In this document: positions 22,160-34,673 of the stretch, one piece after another | Numbering within the stretch: the first letter of the stretch is position 1 | Layout: each line of letters begins with the position of its first letter | NCBI GenBank assembly: GCA_032718865.1 | Contig: JALUTQ010000027.1 | Location: forward strand, 372,001 to 436,000 | Length of the DNA stretch: 64,000 bases | Reading direction: 5' to 3' | Origin: Tilletia caries | Taxonomy: Eukaryota > Basidiomycota > Exobasidiomycetes > Tilletiales > Tilletiaceae | Position numbers and translations under genes: made by a program | Notes under the pieces: generated by a model | Told to the model about the DNA's origin: nothing | What the model saw: the letters and a program-made list of their open reading frames with translations, nothing else | Databases searched by the model: none

Positions 22160-23947
22160 TTGACATTGAGTCGCCCTTCTCCAGCATTCACCTTGTTCCG
22201 AGCTGATTCGACCGTTTGCGCAGAATTGCCCGGCGAAATCATTCTCCTTATCATGCAACACGTTTTCGATCGGCAGCCGAGACGCGAGCATTCATTGAAG
22301 CTATTCATTAGAAGCACAATCGGGCATCAGCTGCTCAACTGGAAGGTCAAGCTCGCGATCGACGCTGTCATTGGCTTCCACTTCCACGCCTTCCCACGGC
22401 CGATTCACCACGGCGTTCACGACTTTCGCGCCCCCTTCCATCCCAGCGTACACGATCCGGTCAACGATCATCGCCTCTATTGGGATTTCTTCCAAGGCAC
22501 GGAGGCGTCCCGGATCCCCAACCTATACGAACTACAGCAGTCCCTCACTCGCGCTCGGCTGCCCCTGCTGCATAGTGTGTCCATCGACTTGCGAGCACAT
22601 GAACCGATCACCCGTTCCAGTCTAAGGCTATGGAAGACCATGCATGCCCCCCGGTGGGTACTCTCAACAACCGTTCTGGCTCGCATGAGCGTCGCAAGTT
22701 ACGGAATCCACGAGCTTCATATCCGTCTCACAGCACAGCAAGACCATATCGATCTCGTCGAGGAGATTGTTGCTAACAATGTCCACCTGCAGGTCATTCA
22801 CATCGAGGTAGATTCGGCCATCGTGAATGGGAGGCACATCCGACCCACCATACGCCTGCACAAGATGTTCCCGCATTCCAGGCCGCATGCCGACATCAAG
22901 CGTCTTGTCATTCGCGCCCCCGGGTGTCTCGTGGAATGTTTCATCGGGGGTCGAGACCTCCGTGTCAACCTACTCGACCATCTCTACCGCACCTCCGAGT
23001 TTGTATTGGTATGCTCGGGCTTCAATGCCGTCACTCCTACATTCGATTGGTTGAACTGCCTACTGCAGAAGATGTCCAGGGTCCAACACCTCGATATCGC
23101 CATTTGCGAGCCCGACCCACGAGCAGTCAACATTCCCCAGGTCGACCTCCCCTACGTCCATCTGCGAAAGCTTGAAAAGCTCAGTCTACAGCTTCCCGAG
23201 GTTGAAGGTCGGTTCCTACGTTGCATCCGGGCAGTATCACTGTACAAGCTCCGGATCAAGTCAAATATACCCCTCAGTGACTGGCTTCCTTGCGATGACA
23301 ATCACTTCCCCAGCCTATTCATCGCCCACATCCAATGCAAAGGACCATCCGCCCCCCGCCTCTCGACCCTCGGTGTGGAAGAACGCTTCTTCGAACAGAA
23401 CCTCAACAAATTCCACAACTGGGCAAACGTCCATTCCTTGCCTTTCCTCGCATACATCAAGCCATACACCCGTCGACGTGTTTCACTTCCGTCCTCCGTA
23501 GCATCATCGGACTCGGATACAGAGTCGGAAGACGCTTCCACGACATGGTCGGAGTTGAGTGCGCAGTCCGGATCCTCTTCAGGATCACTTGATTCGTCAT
23601 TCACCATCGGCAACTCAGTGAGTTTGGAGTCATCCAGCGTGTTGACTTCCTCGGGATCTCCCGCTTCGTCGTCGACACTTTCCGTCTCTCCGTTCAACGG
23701 TCCCGGTGCCGCTGACTCCTCTTTTACGGGGCACATGCCAGCGTCATCCACCTCGTCGGTTGTGACTCCCATGCCTGCATCTATCGTTACCGCGAGCAAC
23801 CAGGACAGTGTTGTCCATCACTCGCCACTTGCTACGTTTGCTCACGCCGTCGCAGGTCTCGCCGGGGATGGTTCTGACTCGAACTCCGCCCTTACACTTG
23901 GGGGATCAACGTCGGCACCGGCATCGAAGAGGATGCGTATGTTCTGA
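22160..23947 (+). CDS. F-box-like protein, Helitron-linked cargo
   Basis: Open frame of about 595 codons. An F-box-like motif (AELPGEIILLIMQHVFDRQ) lies at its very start, followed by a region with regularly spaced Leu, Ile and His (VHLQVIHIEV, IKRLVIRAPG, VQHLDIAICE, LRKLEKLSLQLPE, SLYKLRIKSNIPLSDWLP) that resembles the irregular leucine-rich repeats of basidiomycete F-box proteins. The last 140 residues are Ser/Thr-rich and disordered, ending in KRMRMF. The first ATG in frame is at 22253, inside the F-box, so translation probably starts in an upstream exon spliced near 22190. The likely role, by family, is a substrate adaptor of an SCF ubiquitin ligase. This is an inference, because the F-box is short. 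A broken copy of the region encoding FRAPFHPSVHDPVNDH recurs at 44.94-45.1 kb, which ties this gene to the mobile region. Confidence 0.6.
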   Translation: MTLSRPSPAFTLFRADSTVCAELPGEIILLIMQHVFDRQPRREHSLKLFIRSTIGHQLLNWKVKLAIDAVIGFHFHAFPRPIHHGVHDFRAPFHPSVHDPVNDHRLYWDFFQGTEASRIPNLYELQQSLTRARLPLLHSVSIDLRAHEPITRSSLRLWKTMHAPRWVLSTTVLARMSVASYGIHELHIRLTAQQDHIDLVEEIVANNVHLQVIHIEVDSAIVNGRHIRPTIRLHKMFPHSRPHADIKRLVIRAPGCLVECFIGGRDLRVNLLDHLYRTSEFVLVCSGFNAVTPTFDWLNCLLQKMSRVQHLDIAICEPDPRAVNIPQVDLPYVHLRKLEKLSLQLPEVEGRFLRCIRAVSLYKLRIKSNIPLSDWLPCDDNHFPSLFIAHIQCKGPSAPRLSTLGVEERFFEQNLNKFHNWANVHSLPFLAYIKPYTRRRVSLPSSVASSDSDTESEDASTTWSELSAQSGSSSGSLDSSFTIGNSVSLESSSVLTSSGSPASSSTLSVSPFNGPGAADSSFTGHMPASSTSSVVTPMPASIVTASNQDSVVHHSPLATFAHAVAGLAGDGSDSNSALTLGGSTSAPASKRMRMF

Positions 23948-24396
23948 CACATCGATTGCATTTTTCTGATGTATCTTTGCGCCATGATGGCCGAACAATT
24001 TTTCTCTTTCAGACTCATGTCTATAAACCCCAGTCGTCCGCGCGCTCATCCACAAATGCAACAACTCCTACCGTTTTCTGGACGGAACGTATGGCCCTTT
24101 CTCACGCTGTTTCACTGATTGGAATGACCGTTCAGCTATTACAGTTGGCTAACAAGTTATGATGCTCTCATCTCATCAGTAAACGTTGTCGATTCCTTAT
24201 ACAGTTTACCCGCCTGCGCCCTGGGTTTTTCTCATTCCCTGCGCCGTTGATCGTTCATGCTTAGCTTACAATTTCGTGTCTCTCATTCTGTCCCCCCCTC
24301 ATCAGTCCTTCCCACCTTTCACACTATCCTCTCTTCCTCTTTTTCACCCCCTGCCTCTTTCGCGAACTGGTCACTTTCATAACGTTCAAGACACCT

Positions 24397-24907
24397 ATGG
24401 ATGCCTCAACGCAAACATCCACGTCCATCTCTCTTTCCCCAGGGCCGTCCGCTGTCCGGCCCCTTTCCGATACGGATGAAGTGCCCTTAGCTGCCGTTCA
24501 ACAGCGCTGCGAGGTTGGGAATACTCCGACCCAGGGATGGCACGATCCCGCATACAACCAGGTTCGCCTGCTTGTCCTCACCTTTGGTGACCGCGTGTGT
24601 ATGGTAAGATGGCCGCGTGACTGGAAGGTACGTCTGTCTTCGTAAGAACTCTACCCGAGGCATGCGTTCTACCCTGACACTTCTCTCGTGCGCCTGGCAG
24701 GAACTGGGCGATCTCTCTGCCACCTTCTTCCAATTCGACGTTTCCACGCACACCCCACGCTTTTTCCTTCAAGTGACACGCCCACACGAACCGAATCATA
24801 TACTCGCTGAATTGCCCCCACAGGCGTTTCCCGGCTTGCAAAACCGAGACATCGTGAGGGTAGAGGTGACCGTTCGACAGTCCTCCAATGACGCTAGCGG
24901 TGCCTAA
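24397..24907 (+). CDS. Small unknown protein, two exons, 145 aa
   Basis: Exons 24397-24627 and 24701-24907 join in phase 0 through a 73-bp intron (GTACGT...GGCAG). The product is 145 residues. A disordered Ser/Thr N-terminus precedes a compact-looking part with alternating hydrophobic residues (VRLLVLTFGDRVCMVRWP, ATFFQFDVSTHTPRFFLQV, DIVRVEVTVRQ), suggesting a small beta-sheet domain. I do not recognise the family. It lies between the F-box-like and coiled-coil genes. Confidence 0.5.
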
Positions 24908-25506
24908 TTGCCCACAGGTTCTTACCAGTGTCCATCCCCGGCAACCAATCGTCGAGGTGAATCCCTGGTACCGTCGTCCGACCTCCCCTCATCCTCCGTC
25001 CGTCTCCTGCCCAACGCGCTTCTTTCAGACGCGTAGTTCCTGCGTGCGCCACAGGCCGGACGAAATCTGCCCGACTTTCCACGCCTATCATGCGTTCCTC
25101 TCGTGTTTTCCATCTTCCTTCCCTTTAAATTTGCCGTCTACCGCATTCCTTTGGAAGGGTACCATTCGTGAAATTACATGTTACATGTATTTTTACACTC
25201 CGATCGCACCGCTCAAGGACAGGGCGGATGAAAATGCGGTATCACAATCTCGTGCTGTTCCTGTTAAATCGTATCCATTGATAGTTGTCAGAGCACAAAA
25301 CGGTCTACTCAAGTTGTGGCCCTGTCCTCCCCGACGTGAGGTGCATCTGTGTTACCATCTCCTACCCCATTGTTCCGTGCGTTATCGCCGTATTGAGGTG
25401 GCGGAACGTGAGTGCCCTGCTGCATCTGTCGTACAGTCCTTATCGCCTCTGGTCTGTATAGACCAAAGGTTAGCAGTTGTTTCTACGTAAGCAGACACGT
25501 ATCAAC
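24908..25506. other. Gap between cargo genes, nothing recognised
   Basis: About 600 bp separating the stop of the small plus-strand gene from the stop of the minus-strand coiled-coil gene. Open frames are present but show no features. Confidence 0.4.
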
Positions 25507-26055
25507 TCACAGTGCTGTTGTCCACGCATTTGAGACCAAGATTTGGGCGAGGCTCCCCATGTAATCGTTCTCAGTGTTGTTGATTCCTTCTTGTAGCTTT
25601 AGGCCGCATATGTTGAGGAACTCCAAAGCGTCCGTCAATCCGCACTGCGCGTCATCGCGGGTGCGTTCCATAACGCTCCGAACCATCTTCGCTGTGTCTT
25701 GCAGGTGTCGCTCGATGGTTTGGTGATTGTGCGCCATCTCAGTTCGTAAACGGGTCTTGACACCGTCGAGTTCGTCGCTGAGCCGTGCCTCTGAATGCAT
25801 GATTCGCTGTCGCACGTCCATCTGCATTGCCGTCAGCAGGGCCGATATCGCGCCTTCCGTCCTTTCCGCGGCTGAGGAGTTCCGCTTAGCTGCTTGTTGG
25901 AACATCACCCTCGACGACTGTAGGCGGGCCAGGCCTTCGCTCATTCGTCCAGAGTTTACGTACGCGCCTTGAATGGTTTGTGCTTGCGATGCGAGTATTG
26001 GCGGAATCCCTGAGACCGCAGGCAGCTGTTCGTTGTGAGGATATGAGGCGCTCAT
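25507..26055 (-). CDS. Coiled-coil protein, Helitron-linked cargo, 182 aa
   Basis: Single exon starting ATG AGC GCC at 26055. The sequence is strongly helical, with long charged and Ala/Gln-rich stretches (SEGLARLQSSRVMFQQAAKR, RIMHSEARLSDELDGVKTRL, NHQTIERHLQDTAKMVRSVM) that predict a coiled coil or helical bundle. The end is LAQILVSNAWTTAL. No enzymatic motif is seen. It is transcribed away from the Rep-helicase gene, with about 670 bp between their starts. A second copy at 44.47-44.91 kb differs at about a dozen of 143 residues by hand count, so the family has recently moved. The function is unknown. A DNA- or partner-binding accessory role is possible but not shown. Confidence 0.65.
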   Translation of the reverse strand: MSASYPHNEQLPAVSGIPPILASQAQTIQGAYVNSGRMSEGLARLQSSRVMFQQAAKRNSSAAERTEGAISALLTAMQMDVRQRIMHSEARLSDELDGVKTRLRTEMAHNHQTIERHLQDTAKMVRSVMERTRDDAQCGLTDALEFLNICGLKLQEGINNTENDYMGSLAQILVSNAWTTAL

Positions 26056-26726
26056 CTTGCAAGTCGATTTTCGGTTTGTACGAGTACGTGTTGGTGGTTG
26101 CCCAGTGTAATGGTTTGAGAGGGGAGGGATCGATGTCGCTGCGCTTCACAAGTGTCCCATCGTTGCGCAACGAAATCCAGCATTGATCGGGCTACATGGC
26201 AGGGACGCCGGCCCGTGACTTAACGCCACCTCAAAGTATCCACCACCGCGACCCGACTCCACCAACAGCAACCACCACCATCCATCTTCCACCACCACTT
26301 GGCATCACCGTCCGAAAATAACCTTCACATTGCCGTCATCATCATGAGTACTCATACACAAGGCGTCGAGTCTCTCGTCTCCGTTGGGGACTCTATTACG
26401 ACCAGACATTGTAAAAAGTGAGTTTAAGATTCGTCCTTATACGAGCCCACAGTTCATGCTGCTCTTATGTAAAGGTAACCATTCTACTTCTGCCTCAATC
26501 TTTGAACCAGGCCACACCCACACCCGGTTAGGAGACGCCGTCAAGCCCTTCCAGACGGTATCCCCAACAGCACAGTTCACTTCGTCCTTCACCCCCCCCC
26601 CCCTCCCGGGCTCGAACCACTCTAATCCACAATATGCCTCCAATGACGGGGCTGTTCGCCGGTTTCTCGACTCTGCACTTGCGGACCTTTCTCGTCGCAT
26701 CTCAACCTGGCAAGCGCGCAAGTCGA

Positions 26727-29700
26727 ATGACGCGAGAACAGCTATCTCAGTTGCTCTTGGATTCGATGGTCGCGGACGAAGTCACATTCTACGAACGGGC
26801 AGCCCGCACGACCTTTTCCGACATTACTAATATCGACCAATACGCCAATACCGTGCATCGGAAACTAGACGAGCGATACGGGTCGTACCTACCTGTCTAC
26901 CTTCCTTCTCTGGAACGGCGGCGACATCCCTTATTGAGAAGTACTCAAACATTGGTCGTTACGCATCCCATTGCTCCCACGGGTGAGTGCCTTGTTCTGC
27001 GTTACCGATTACTGCTTATTCTGACTCCTTGTGTCAGTTGAAGATGTTTCTCAAGCAGTTGGCGAATCATCCGGTTGTAAGTGATACCTGTTCTCGTTCT
27101 CAATCTCTCACGCAGCTGACAGAGATCCTTTTTGACAGGCTCCTCATGGCCTCAACCCATCCCGGACGACGTCAAGCACAACTGTATGCTCACGTTTGCG
27201 CATGAAACCAACATCAAAGTGGCGGCAACCTGCGCAGTCTGCGGACGACGTACTTTCAGCCGCGACCTATTGTTTACCGACCACTGGCCTTGCAAGTCTT
27301 TTGATCCTCGGTTGCTAAGTCTCGACATCCTGCGCATCACAGATCCCCACATCCTCGAACGTCCCACGCACTACTTCACGTATGGAGATCCATGTATCGA
27401 CGGCTTAGCTCTACACAAAGATGGGATCCACGTGCTTGATGGGACGACGTCGATTGACATATGCGGACAATGTCATCGCGACCTGGTTCGTGTTCCCCCG
27501 CGCGTACCTGCCCTATCTCTCGCCAACGACAACATCCGAGGGTTCTTGCCTGCCGACCTCCAGGACGTAACGTGGTTAGAGGAACGTTTATGCGCCCGAT
27601 ACCTCTCGTCAGCATACATCGTACGGCTATACGATCTAACAGCTCCCGGCGCAGTGGACGAACGACCAAGAATTATGAAGGGCCACGCTTGCGCTTTTCC
27701 ATTAAACACAGTATCCACGGCGATCAAACTTCCTTGGGCGATCGTCAAGCAATCTCCTTTGATCAGCTGCATCGTTATAGGACCTCGGCAGCCGCGAATT
27801 AAGGACCTCCGTAACGTTTTCAAAATCCGCAGGGAGAAGGTTCGCTCGTTGTTAATGTTTCTGCGGGAGCACAGCAAAGGGTATCCGCAATTTCCCCTCG
27901 ATGAGAATGCCCTTGCTATGCTGCCAGAAGACGACGTTCCCGAACTCATTATGCGACATGTTCTTCACGAAACCCACGACGATGCAGCAAGTTTGTTTGC
28001 CCAGGAAACCGCAGGCCTCGACAAGCACCCTGGTCTTCTGGATGAGATGGACGACGACATGGATAATCCACGCAGTTTCCTCGAACATCACGGTCTACTC
28101 GACCTGAACGGTATGGCCATCCCGCACCACTCTCGGATGATGTCTGCTGTCGCCAATGCCACGGGTACGGAACGGCCGGATCTCGTCATACGACACGGAA
28201 CTACGTTTGTGCAAGAATACAACAACCCGGAACTCTTCCCGGGCATGTTTCCAACGTTATTCCCGTGGGGGACTGGCGGATTTGAGATGAAAAGGCGTAC
28301 GGCTCTTTCGTTCCAACGACAAGCAAAGTATCTGTTGGATCTTACCGAACCAGCATTCCGTAGACACTGGTCGTTCATATTTGTTGTGGCGTACATCAAG
28401 CAACGGAGAGCGATCCACAATGGTTCCAGGTTCATGTGCCGTGCCCAAGACTTCGTGCAACTGTCGAACATGATGCAGACGCTCACACCATCGCTCGTCA
28501 AACGAATATCCGATCATCTTCAACATGGAGGTTCCCTCAACACTCTGATTGGAGACGAGCGCCGAATATTCGCCTTAATCAAGAAATGTCAAGTCGTATC
28601 CGCCCATGTCCCAGGCTCAAGAGCGATCATGATCCGTGCTCGGGCCGATATACGGGCGTACGTGGGCCATCATGGCATATTCCATCTTTTCCTGACTCTG
28701 AACCCGGGACCCTCCCACTCGCCCGTCTTCCAGATTTTTTACGGCGACAAGACCGTCAATCTCGACATAAAGGCACCATCTGTCCCTACATCTCAGAACC
28801 GGGGTATACGAGTGGCCGACGACCCAGTCGCAGCCAGTGACTACTTCCATTTCCACATCGCGGCCGTGTTTCAATACCTTCTCGGATGGGACTTGAAAAG
28901 GGCGCATTCGACCGTCGACGGCGGTCTGTTTGGCCGACTATCAGCCTATTATCTGGTCAAGGAACATAGCATGCGAGGCCAACTGCACTGCCATTGTTTG
29001 ATCTGGTCAGACGGTGGTCTCAATCCATCTGTCTTACGGTCTAGGATGCACTCGGATGAGGAATTTCGACAGCGGTACTTGGATTTTGTCGACGACTTAC
29101 TTAGCCACGGCTATCCTCATTCGGAAAACGCAAAGCAAGAGCCACCGCCCGCCACTACCCGAAAACCCCGGCAAGAACGACCCCCAAGGCCATCTGACGA
29201 CGGGTATCCAGCGGAATTTCATGAGGATCACCATCTACTGTCGCACGAGGTTCAGATGCATCGCCACACGTTCACGTGTTTCAAAGGTGGTCGAACATCC
29301 TGCCGATTCCTTTACCCTCACGAGATAGTGTCCCGGTCGTCGTTTGACACGGATACCAACTCAATCAACGTTCGAGTCCAACATCCTCTCATCAATTGGC
29401 ACAACCCTCATCTTCTCGTCGCCACCCGCCATAATCACGACCTCAAGTCGATACAAAGCGGAAAGAGTGGTTCTGCTGCCGCTAGCTACATCACTTCTTA
29501 CACCACGAAATCGGAGGAAACGCCAGCCAACCAGATATCCATGATCAATGCTGTTTACGAAAGGATGGCAACGCAGGGGACAATCACGCCAGACGCAAAA
29601 GCATTTCTAACACGTTGCGTAATGCAGTTCGGCCGTGAACGTCAAGTCCATGCTCAACAGGCAGCCACGTACGTGCGCGACTTGGGGGATACTGAACAGA

Positions 29701-32589
29701 GCCACGCAACCGTATCCATGATGAGCGGACAGTTGGTGTCGACTGTCATATCTCTCTTTGGACGAGTCCGCGACTTGAATGGCACCGACGACAACATTCA
29801 CCCTAATGGCAATCCCGAGCCGATTCCGACACCCCGCCAGGGCCACGCAGGTTACGAGGATGGCGATGCAGCTCACAATGCGGAGATGGAGATCGATGAT
29901 CCGCAGCCATCCGGGTTGCATACCGAAGATGACGAAGAGGACGATGGTTTTGACGACGACGATATGCTTCCCCTCAACACGAAGGGGCTCGCTTATCAGG
30001 TTGATGACTATCTCCATCGGGGAGCAACACTGGCTACGCTCACGTTCTTCCAATTCGTCCAATACGTCAAACTCGATACACCTCCGAAGAACCGTAACAA
30101 AAACCATCATGATCTAGCCGAAACACATCCGAATTTCCCACGATATATACATCGATATACTCCCAACCACAGCCACGGCATCCCTCGGTGCATCACGTCT
30201 CGTTTCCCTCGCAGCGACGGTACCAAAAGTCACGGAGACCAGTATTGTGCAGCTATGATGGCGCACTTCGTCCCATTCAGCAATACGGTAGCGCTGAAGA
30301 ACAAAACCGAGACGTGGGAATCAGCTTTCCAACAGATAACCTTTTCCGAGCGTGCCATAGCGACAATGAGTAATTGGGCTGCGCTTAACGAGTGCGAGGA
30401 CGCGCGGGACGCCGACCAATTATTACGCAGACGAAGGGAAGCCAACCACTCCGGCAAACTCGACCAACAAGTTCGAATGGTCGGGACCGAGCCAGTAGAC
30501 GACAGCATGGCCGATGTGAACGTTGAGGCCTTACTCCATTCCCGCTCCGATCAATCCGGGGAAACGCTCAAATACGTTTCGGTCTTGGATTCGAATGGCT
30601 GGTTCCAAACCGCTACAGCTGCTCATGGAGGTGTGGTAACCGCTCCTGCGCGCGCCCTCGTTCCCGTGGTTAATCGGAAAGTGTGGAAGAAGGAACAGGA
30701 TGTCCTCGAAGCTAAAGCACGAGCAGATCTCATGGTTCCCACGGCCTCAACTGGTGTGTTAGCCGAACAACTTGCTTTCGACACTCCGGAGACGGGAGAC
30801 TCGACAACCATCGAAACCCCCGTCGTTTGTAGTGATCTACCAGCACGCCCGACGCAACGCCTCCACTGGCGAGACCTTCTCCCCCAATGCGTTACTGGAC
30901 GAGCTGGTGCGCGAACGGAACTTGACGCCTTCGCAACGATTGGCATTCTGCATCGCCGGAAGACGATTCTTCGATGTCATGCATGGTAAGTTCTTATGCG
31001 ATTCAGCGATTGTGCGTCACATGACTGAGTGAATCTACATACCTTCAGGTAACAGTGTCGAACCTCTGCGAATGCTGATGCATGGTGAAGCTGGAACCGG
31101 GAAGACCGTGGTTGTCAGATTACTACGCGAGCTGATGGATCGATTTGGGCACGGCAACGCGATCAAGTTTCTGGCTCCAACAGGAAAAGCGGCGTCTGCT
31201 ATCGGCGGTCAGACCCAACATTCCGCCTTCGGTTTGGACGTTCATCGACGCGGCTTGACGACCGACGAGACTCAGGCTACCCGAACAGCCAATCACGCGA
31301 AGCGCCTCCAATTCCTCCAGAAAGCCTTCGGCACCGTCCGTTGGCTGTTCTTCGACGAGGTGTCGTTGACTTCATGCGAAGTATTCACTGAAATAGATCA
31401 GTCCCTACGAATCGCCACACAGCGGTTGGACGAGCCGTTCGGAGGGGTGAACGTGATTTTTGCTGGGGACTTATGCCAACTCCCGCCTGTAGGTGCCGCC
31501 CCACTTTACACCAGGACCAGTCGATCTTCATTATCTGGCGATATCAGAACGAAGATTGAACTTGGCCGGCTAAGTTGGTTATCGATTAACAGCGTAGTCG
31601 AATTCACGGAACAAATGCGGATGAAGGATACCGATATGGCGTCGGCGTTGGCGCGCCTACGACTGCGGCAATGCACCGATGCGGACGCTCGACTTCTTAA
31701 CACCAACGTTCTGCGACTTCCCCCTTCCGTCACCAACGTCGACCTGAAGACTAAACGGGACCTGGTGGTACTGGCTGCAACGAATCAAACCGTTCGAAGC
31801 CTGAACGAGCGAAAGGCTGCATCTCAGGCCTCTGTTCAGTCCCAGGATCTGGTGATCAGCCATGCCATCGATGATACGTCTGCCGTCCTGGAACTCAGCT
31901 CCCGAAACGCGCTGCTCAATTACAACGGCCGCGGCGATACGAAGGTTGGAATGGGGAGACTTCCTCTATTCGTCGGGATGCCGATAATTTACCGAGGACC
32001 AAACCAAAGCATCCCTTTGGGCGTTACCAATGGTGCCTTTGGCAGAGTCGTAAATTGGAAGATGTCAACAGATCGGCTCGGCTTCACCATACCCAAAGTC
32101 GCCATCATACGATTTGACGAAAACGCCTCATGGCAGTTGAGCGGTCTCGAGCCTGGATGTCTTCCGATCTACCCCTGCGCTTCCTCATTCAGCTTCTCGC
32201 TTGCTCACGGGGAGAACAGCGTCCATCGCATCTCCCGTCAACAACTTCCCCTGCAGCCTGGATTCGCAATGACGGTTCATTCGGCCCAAGGCATCACCTG
32301 TCACGGCGGGGTCGTGGTAGATCTATGCCGAGGAGGATTTCCGGCATATGTCAGTGCTTCCAGAGCCACTCGTCGACAGGACATTCACCTGATTGGGGAG
32401 GTAAGTAAAAAGCAATTAAACTCCCCACCTCTGCCAACGAATCTTCAAAGCGAACTCTCAAGGTTACAAGGTATTTGTCGCAAGACAATGACCGAACATG
32501 ATCACAACGACTGGAGGATCATTATCCCCTCTGATGGGGACAACCAGCTCGACGGGGAACATCTTCGTAAACGCCCTCGTCTCTCGTAA
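26727..32589 (+). CDS. Helitron Rep-helicase (RepHel), apparently intact, 1,867 aa
   Basis: Five exons join in phase: 26727-26982, 27038-27076, 27139-30753, 30833-30985 and 31049-32589. The frame change near 30.8 kb is explained by a 79-bp intron (GTGTGTTAGC...TTTGTAG), not a mutation. Order of parts: cysteine pairs CAVC and CGQC near the N-terminus, a Helitron helicase-like N-terminal region, the Rep nuclease with LFLTLNPG, the HUH motif in GQLHCHCLIW (about residue 716) and the two-tyrosine motif SYITSYTTK (about residue 881), then an acidic linker. A PIF1-type superfamily-1 helicase follows, with Walker A GEAGTGKT (about 1367), Walker B LFFDEVS, GDLCQLPPVG, and the last motif TVHSAQGIT with VSASRATRR. 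The Rep part nicks and joins single strands for rolling-circle transposition, and the helicase unwinds. No stop or frameshift was found. The start at 26727 is the best-fitting ATG, but 26634 is also in frame. Confidence 0.9.
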
Positions 32590-32640
32590 ACACCCCATTT
32601 TTCTCTCAAGGTCAGGCGCATCGTTGAACGTCGTCTCCAT

Positions 32641-34592
32641 GTCCAACCATATTCGGCACGTTCCGATCTCTCAACCCAACAAGACGGTTTCTCCTCTCTC
32701 ATCCCGCTACAACCATCCTCGCGGTTCATTCCCACGGCGCTCATCCTCCTCCCCCTCTCGTCCCTGCTATTGCCCTCGGGAAGTTACAAGCGCCATCTTC
32801 GCTCGAAGATCGGACATCTCGTCGGGTCCTAGCCATGTGCGTGCGTCTTTTCACCTGCCCTCGTCCCATCGATTCGATCACGGAGCGGATTGTCATCGGG
32901 AATGGCGAGAGCAGTACAAGCGCCTCTGCCAAGGCGAGGAGAAGGCAACGGCGACATTGGCGAGTTGTGATATGGCTCCCCCCGCTCTTGCATTGATCCA
33001 ACGTGGCTAACACGAGCCTTCTCTTTTAGATCGAGGGCGACACATGCACGCGCGTCTGCCGCTTTTTCTCCGTCAAGACGTCCCGCGCCCCCGCAGCTCT
33101 CGACCCACACGAGTCCACCAGCACAGCAGAAGCCGTCGCACGCTGGGTTTTCGCCTACATCCTCACGACTGAGACGACCTCCCCGACAGCGGATCCTCCC
33201 AAATCGCACAGCATCTCAACATCCTCCCCACCCTCCGCGAAACGGACTCGTGACGGTCTCTCCTCTTTCCCCTCCGCCGGCAAGAAGGTCGTCATCGAGA
33301 TCCAGGAACCGGACGTCGAGAATCCGCTCGACCAGAGAAGGATGTTTGCGCGGGCTCATAGACTACGCAGAGCACGCAGCACAACGCCGGTGATCCAAGC
33401 GCGCCTACTTTGCGAACGCGATACGACGGAACAGACCTTCGGAAGGAACGCTGCTTTGAGCCAGGTCTTGGGAGCGTGGGTATTCCTTGAACAAGTTGTC
33501 TTATTCTGAGGACGTAGGCTCACTCCTTCACTCTCTTTCTTCACAGACTGATCAAGACTGTATACGGTGCATTCTTTGCGACTCTGGACTGCCAGACGGC
33601 CGGCCTGATACGCTCTCCGTCACGACGTTGGTCAGCACTGTACTACGACAGAAGCATACCACTATCTTGGACGAGGAAAGCCGATACCTGGATCACGGTC
33701 AGCACCTTTGAATGAGTTAAGCTCGCGCCCTACGGTACCCATAGGAACTGATGATCCATCCGGGTCACGGTCGTCGCTCAGGTCGCCAACTCACGACTCG
33801 AATGCAGCTGCGGCTCTAACGCCGAACACCTCAAGAATCGTCGTCCAGCGTCACTGCCACACCTCTCAACTACCATTCGAAGATATTCGGCTTCTCTGCC
33901 GGTTTGTGCGAAGGTCGTGAACGAATCTCGATCCTCGTCCCTTCTACACCCATGACCATCCGTCTCACGCAGTTACTAGCCGAAAGTCACCCCCAATCGT
34001 GTTCCCGCCCCGTCGCTGGGGAATCAAAAGGCCATCTACCAGCCACGACCTAATCTGCCGGCTTTCCCCACGTACATGGCACGTTCACGACCACCTTCAT
34101 TTGTTTGTTGCCATATCCAGTCACCGGTCCAGACAGTTCGAACACAGCATCCCAACTACGGGGGCCCACATCCTTTGTGCTCGTTGTCCTCTTCGCCTCG
34201 TTCCGCGCGCACTGGTGCAGTGTCTACGTCAGACATGGGGCATGAGCATGAGGTAGGTTTCCACTTATCACTTTCGACATAATTTAAGAGACGCAGACTA
34301 CGCTAACGTTTAGCCTTTGGTTCTAGTGTGGTGGTCGCAGCGTCTGCATGTATGAGCGCTAAATCCACTAAGCGATGCTCGGGTCGAATCAAGCTTTGCG
34401 ACGCGTCACGCTTCTCGCGACGTGTCTCTTGTACTCACGGCTCGGATAGTCCGCTTAAACCACGTTCTTCTCCACCAACGAGACTTCCCACCAGAGGTCG
34501 TTACACGCTACGTGGCAGACGTATACCTCGAAGATAAGGAACATACAGACGTGTACGTATCACGTTTCCTGCTCGGGTACTTAACAACATAG
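32641..34592 (+). CDS. Possible multi-exon cargo gene, structure unresolved
   Basis: Several stretches look exonic but could not be joined with certainty. One starts at [15 protein letters not shown] (32641). One after a TTTTAG acceptor near 33030 reads [18 protein letters not shown] and continues about 150 residues to [20 protein letters not shown] and [14 protein letters not shown] last one near 34465-34592 reads [20 protein letters not shown] and ends at a TAG. The region follows the Rep-helicase stop by only 50 bp. No domain is recognised. It may be one gene, two genes or decayed sequence. Confidence 0.3.
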
Positions 34593-34673
34593 CTAACCAT
34601 TGCTGTTTCTATCTGCGTTGATCTTCCAACCCCCTTCCCTACAATCCGTTCCACCCTTCTTGTCTTCACAACG

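Noticed and set aside
30754..30832. Frameshift in the Helitron helicase gene
   Set aside because: A GT-AG intron of 79 bp fits exactly and keeps the phase, so no mutation is needed.
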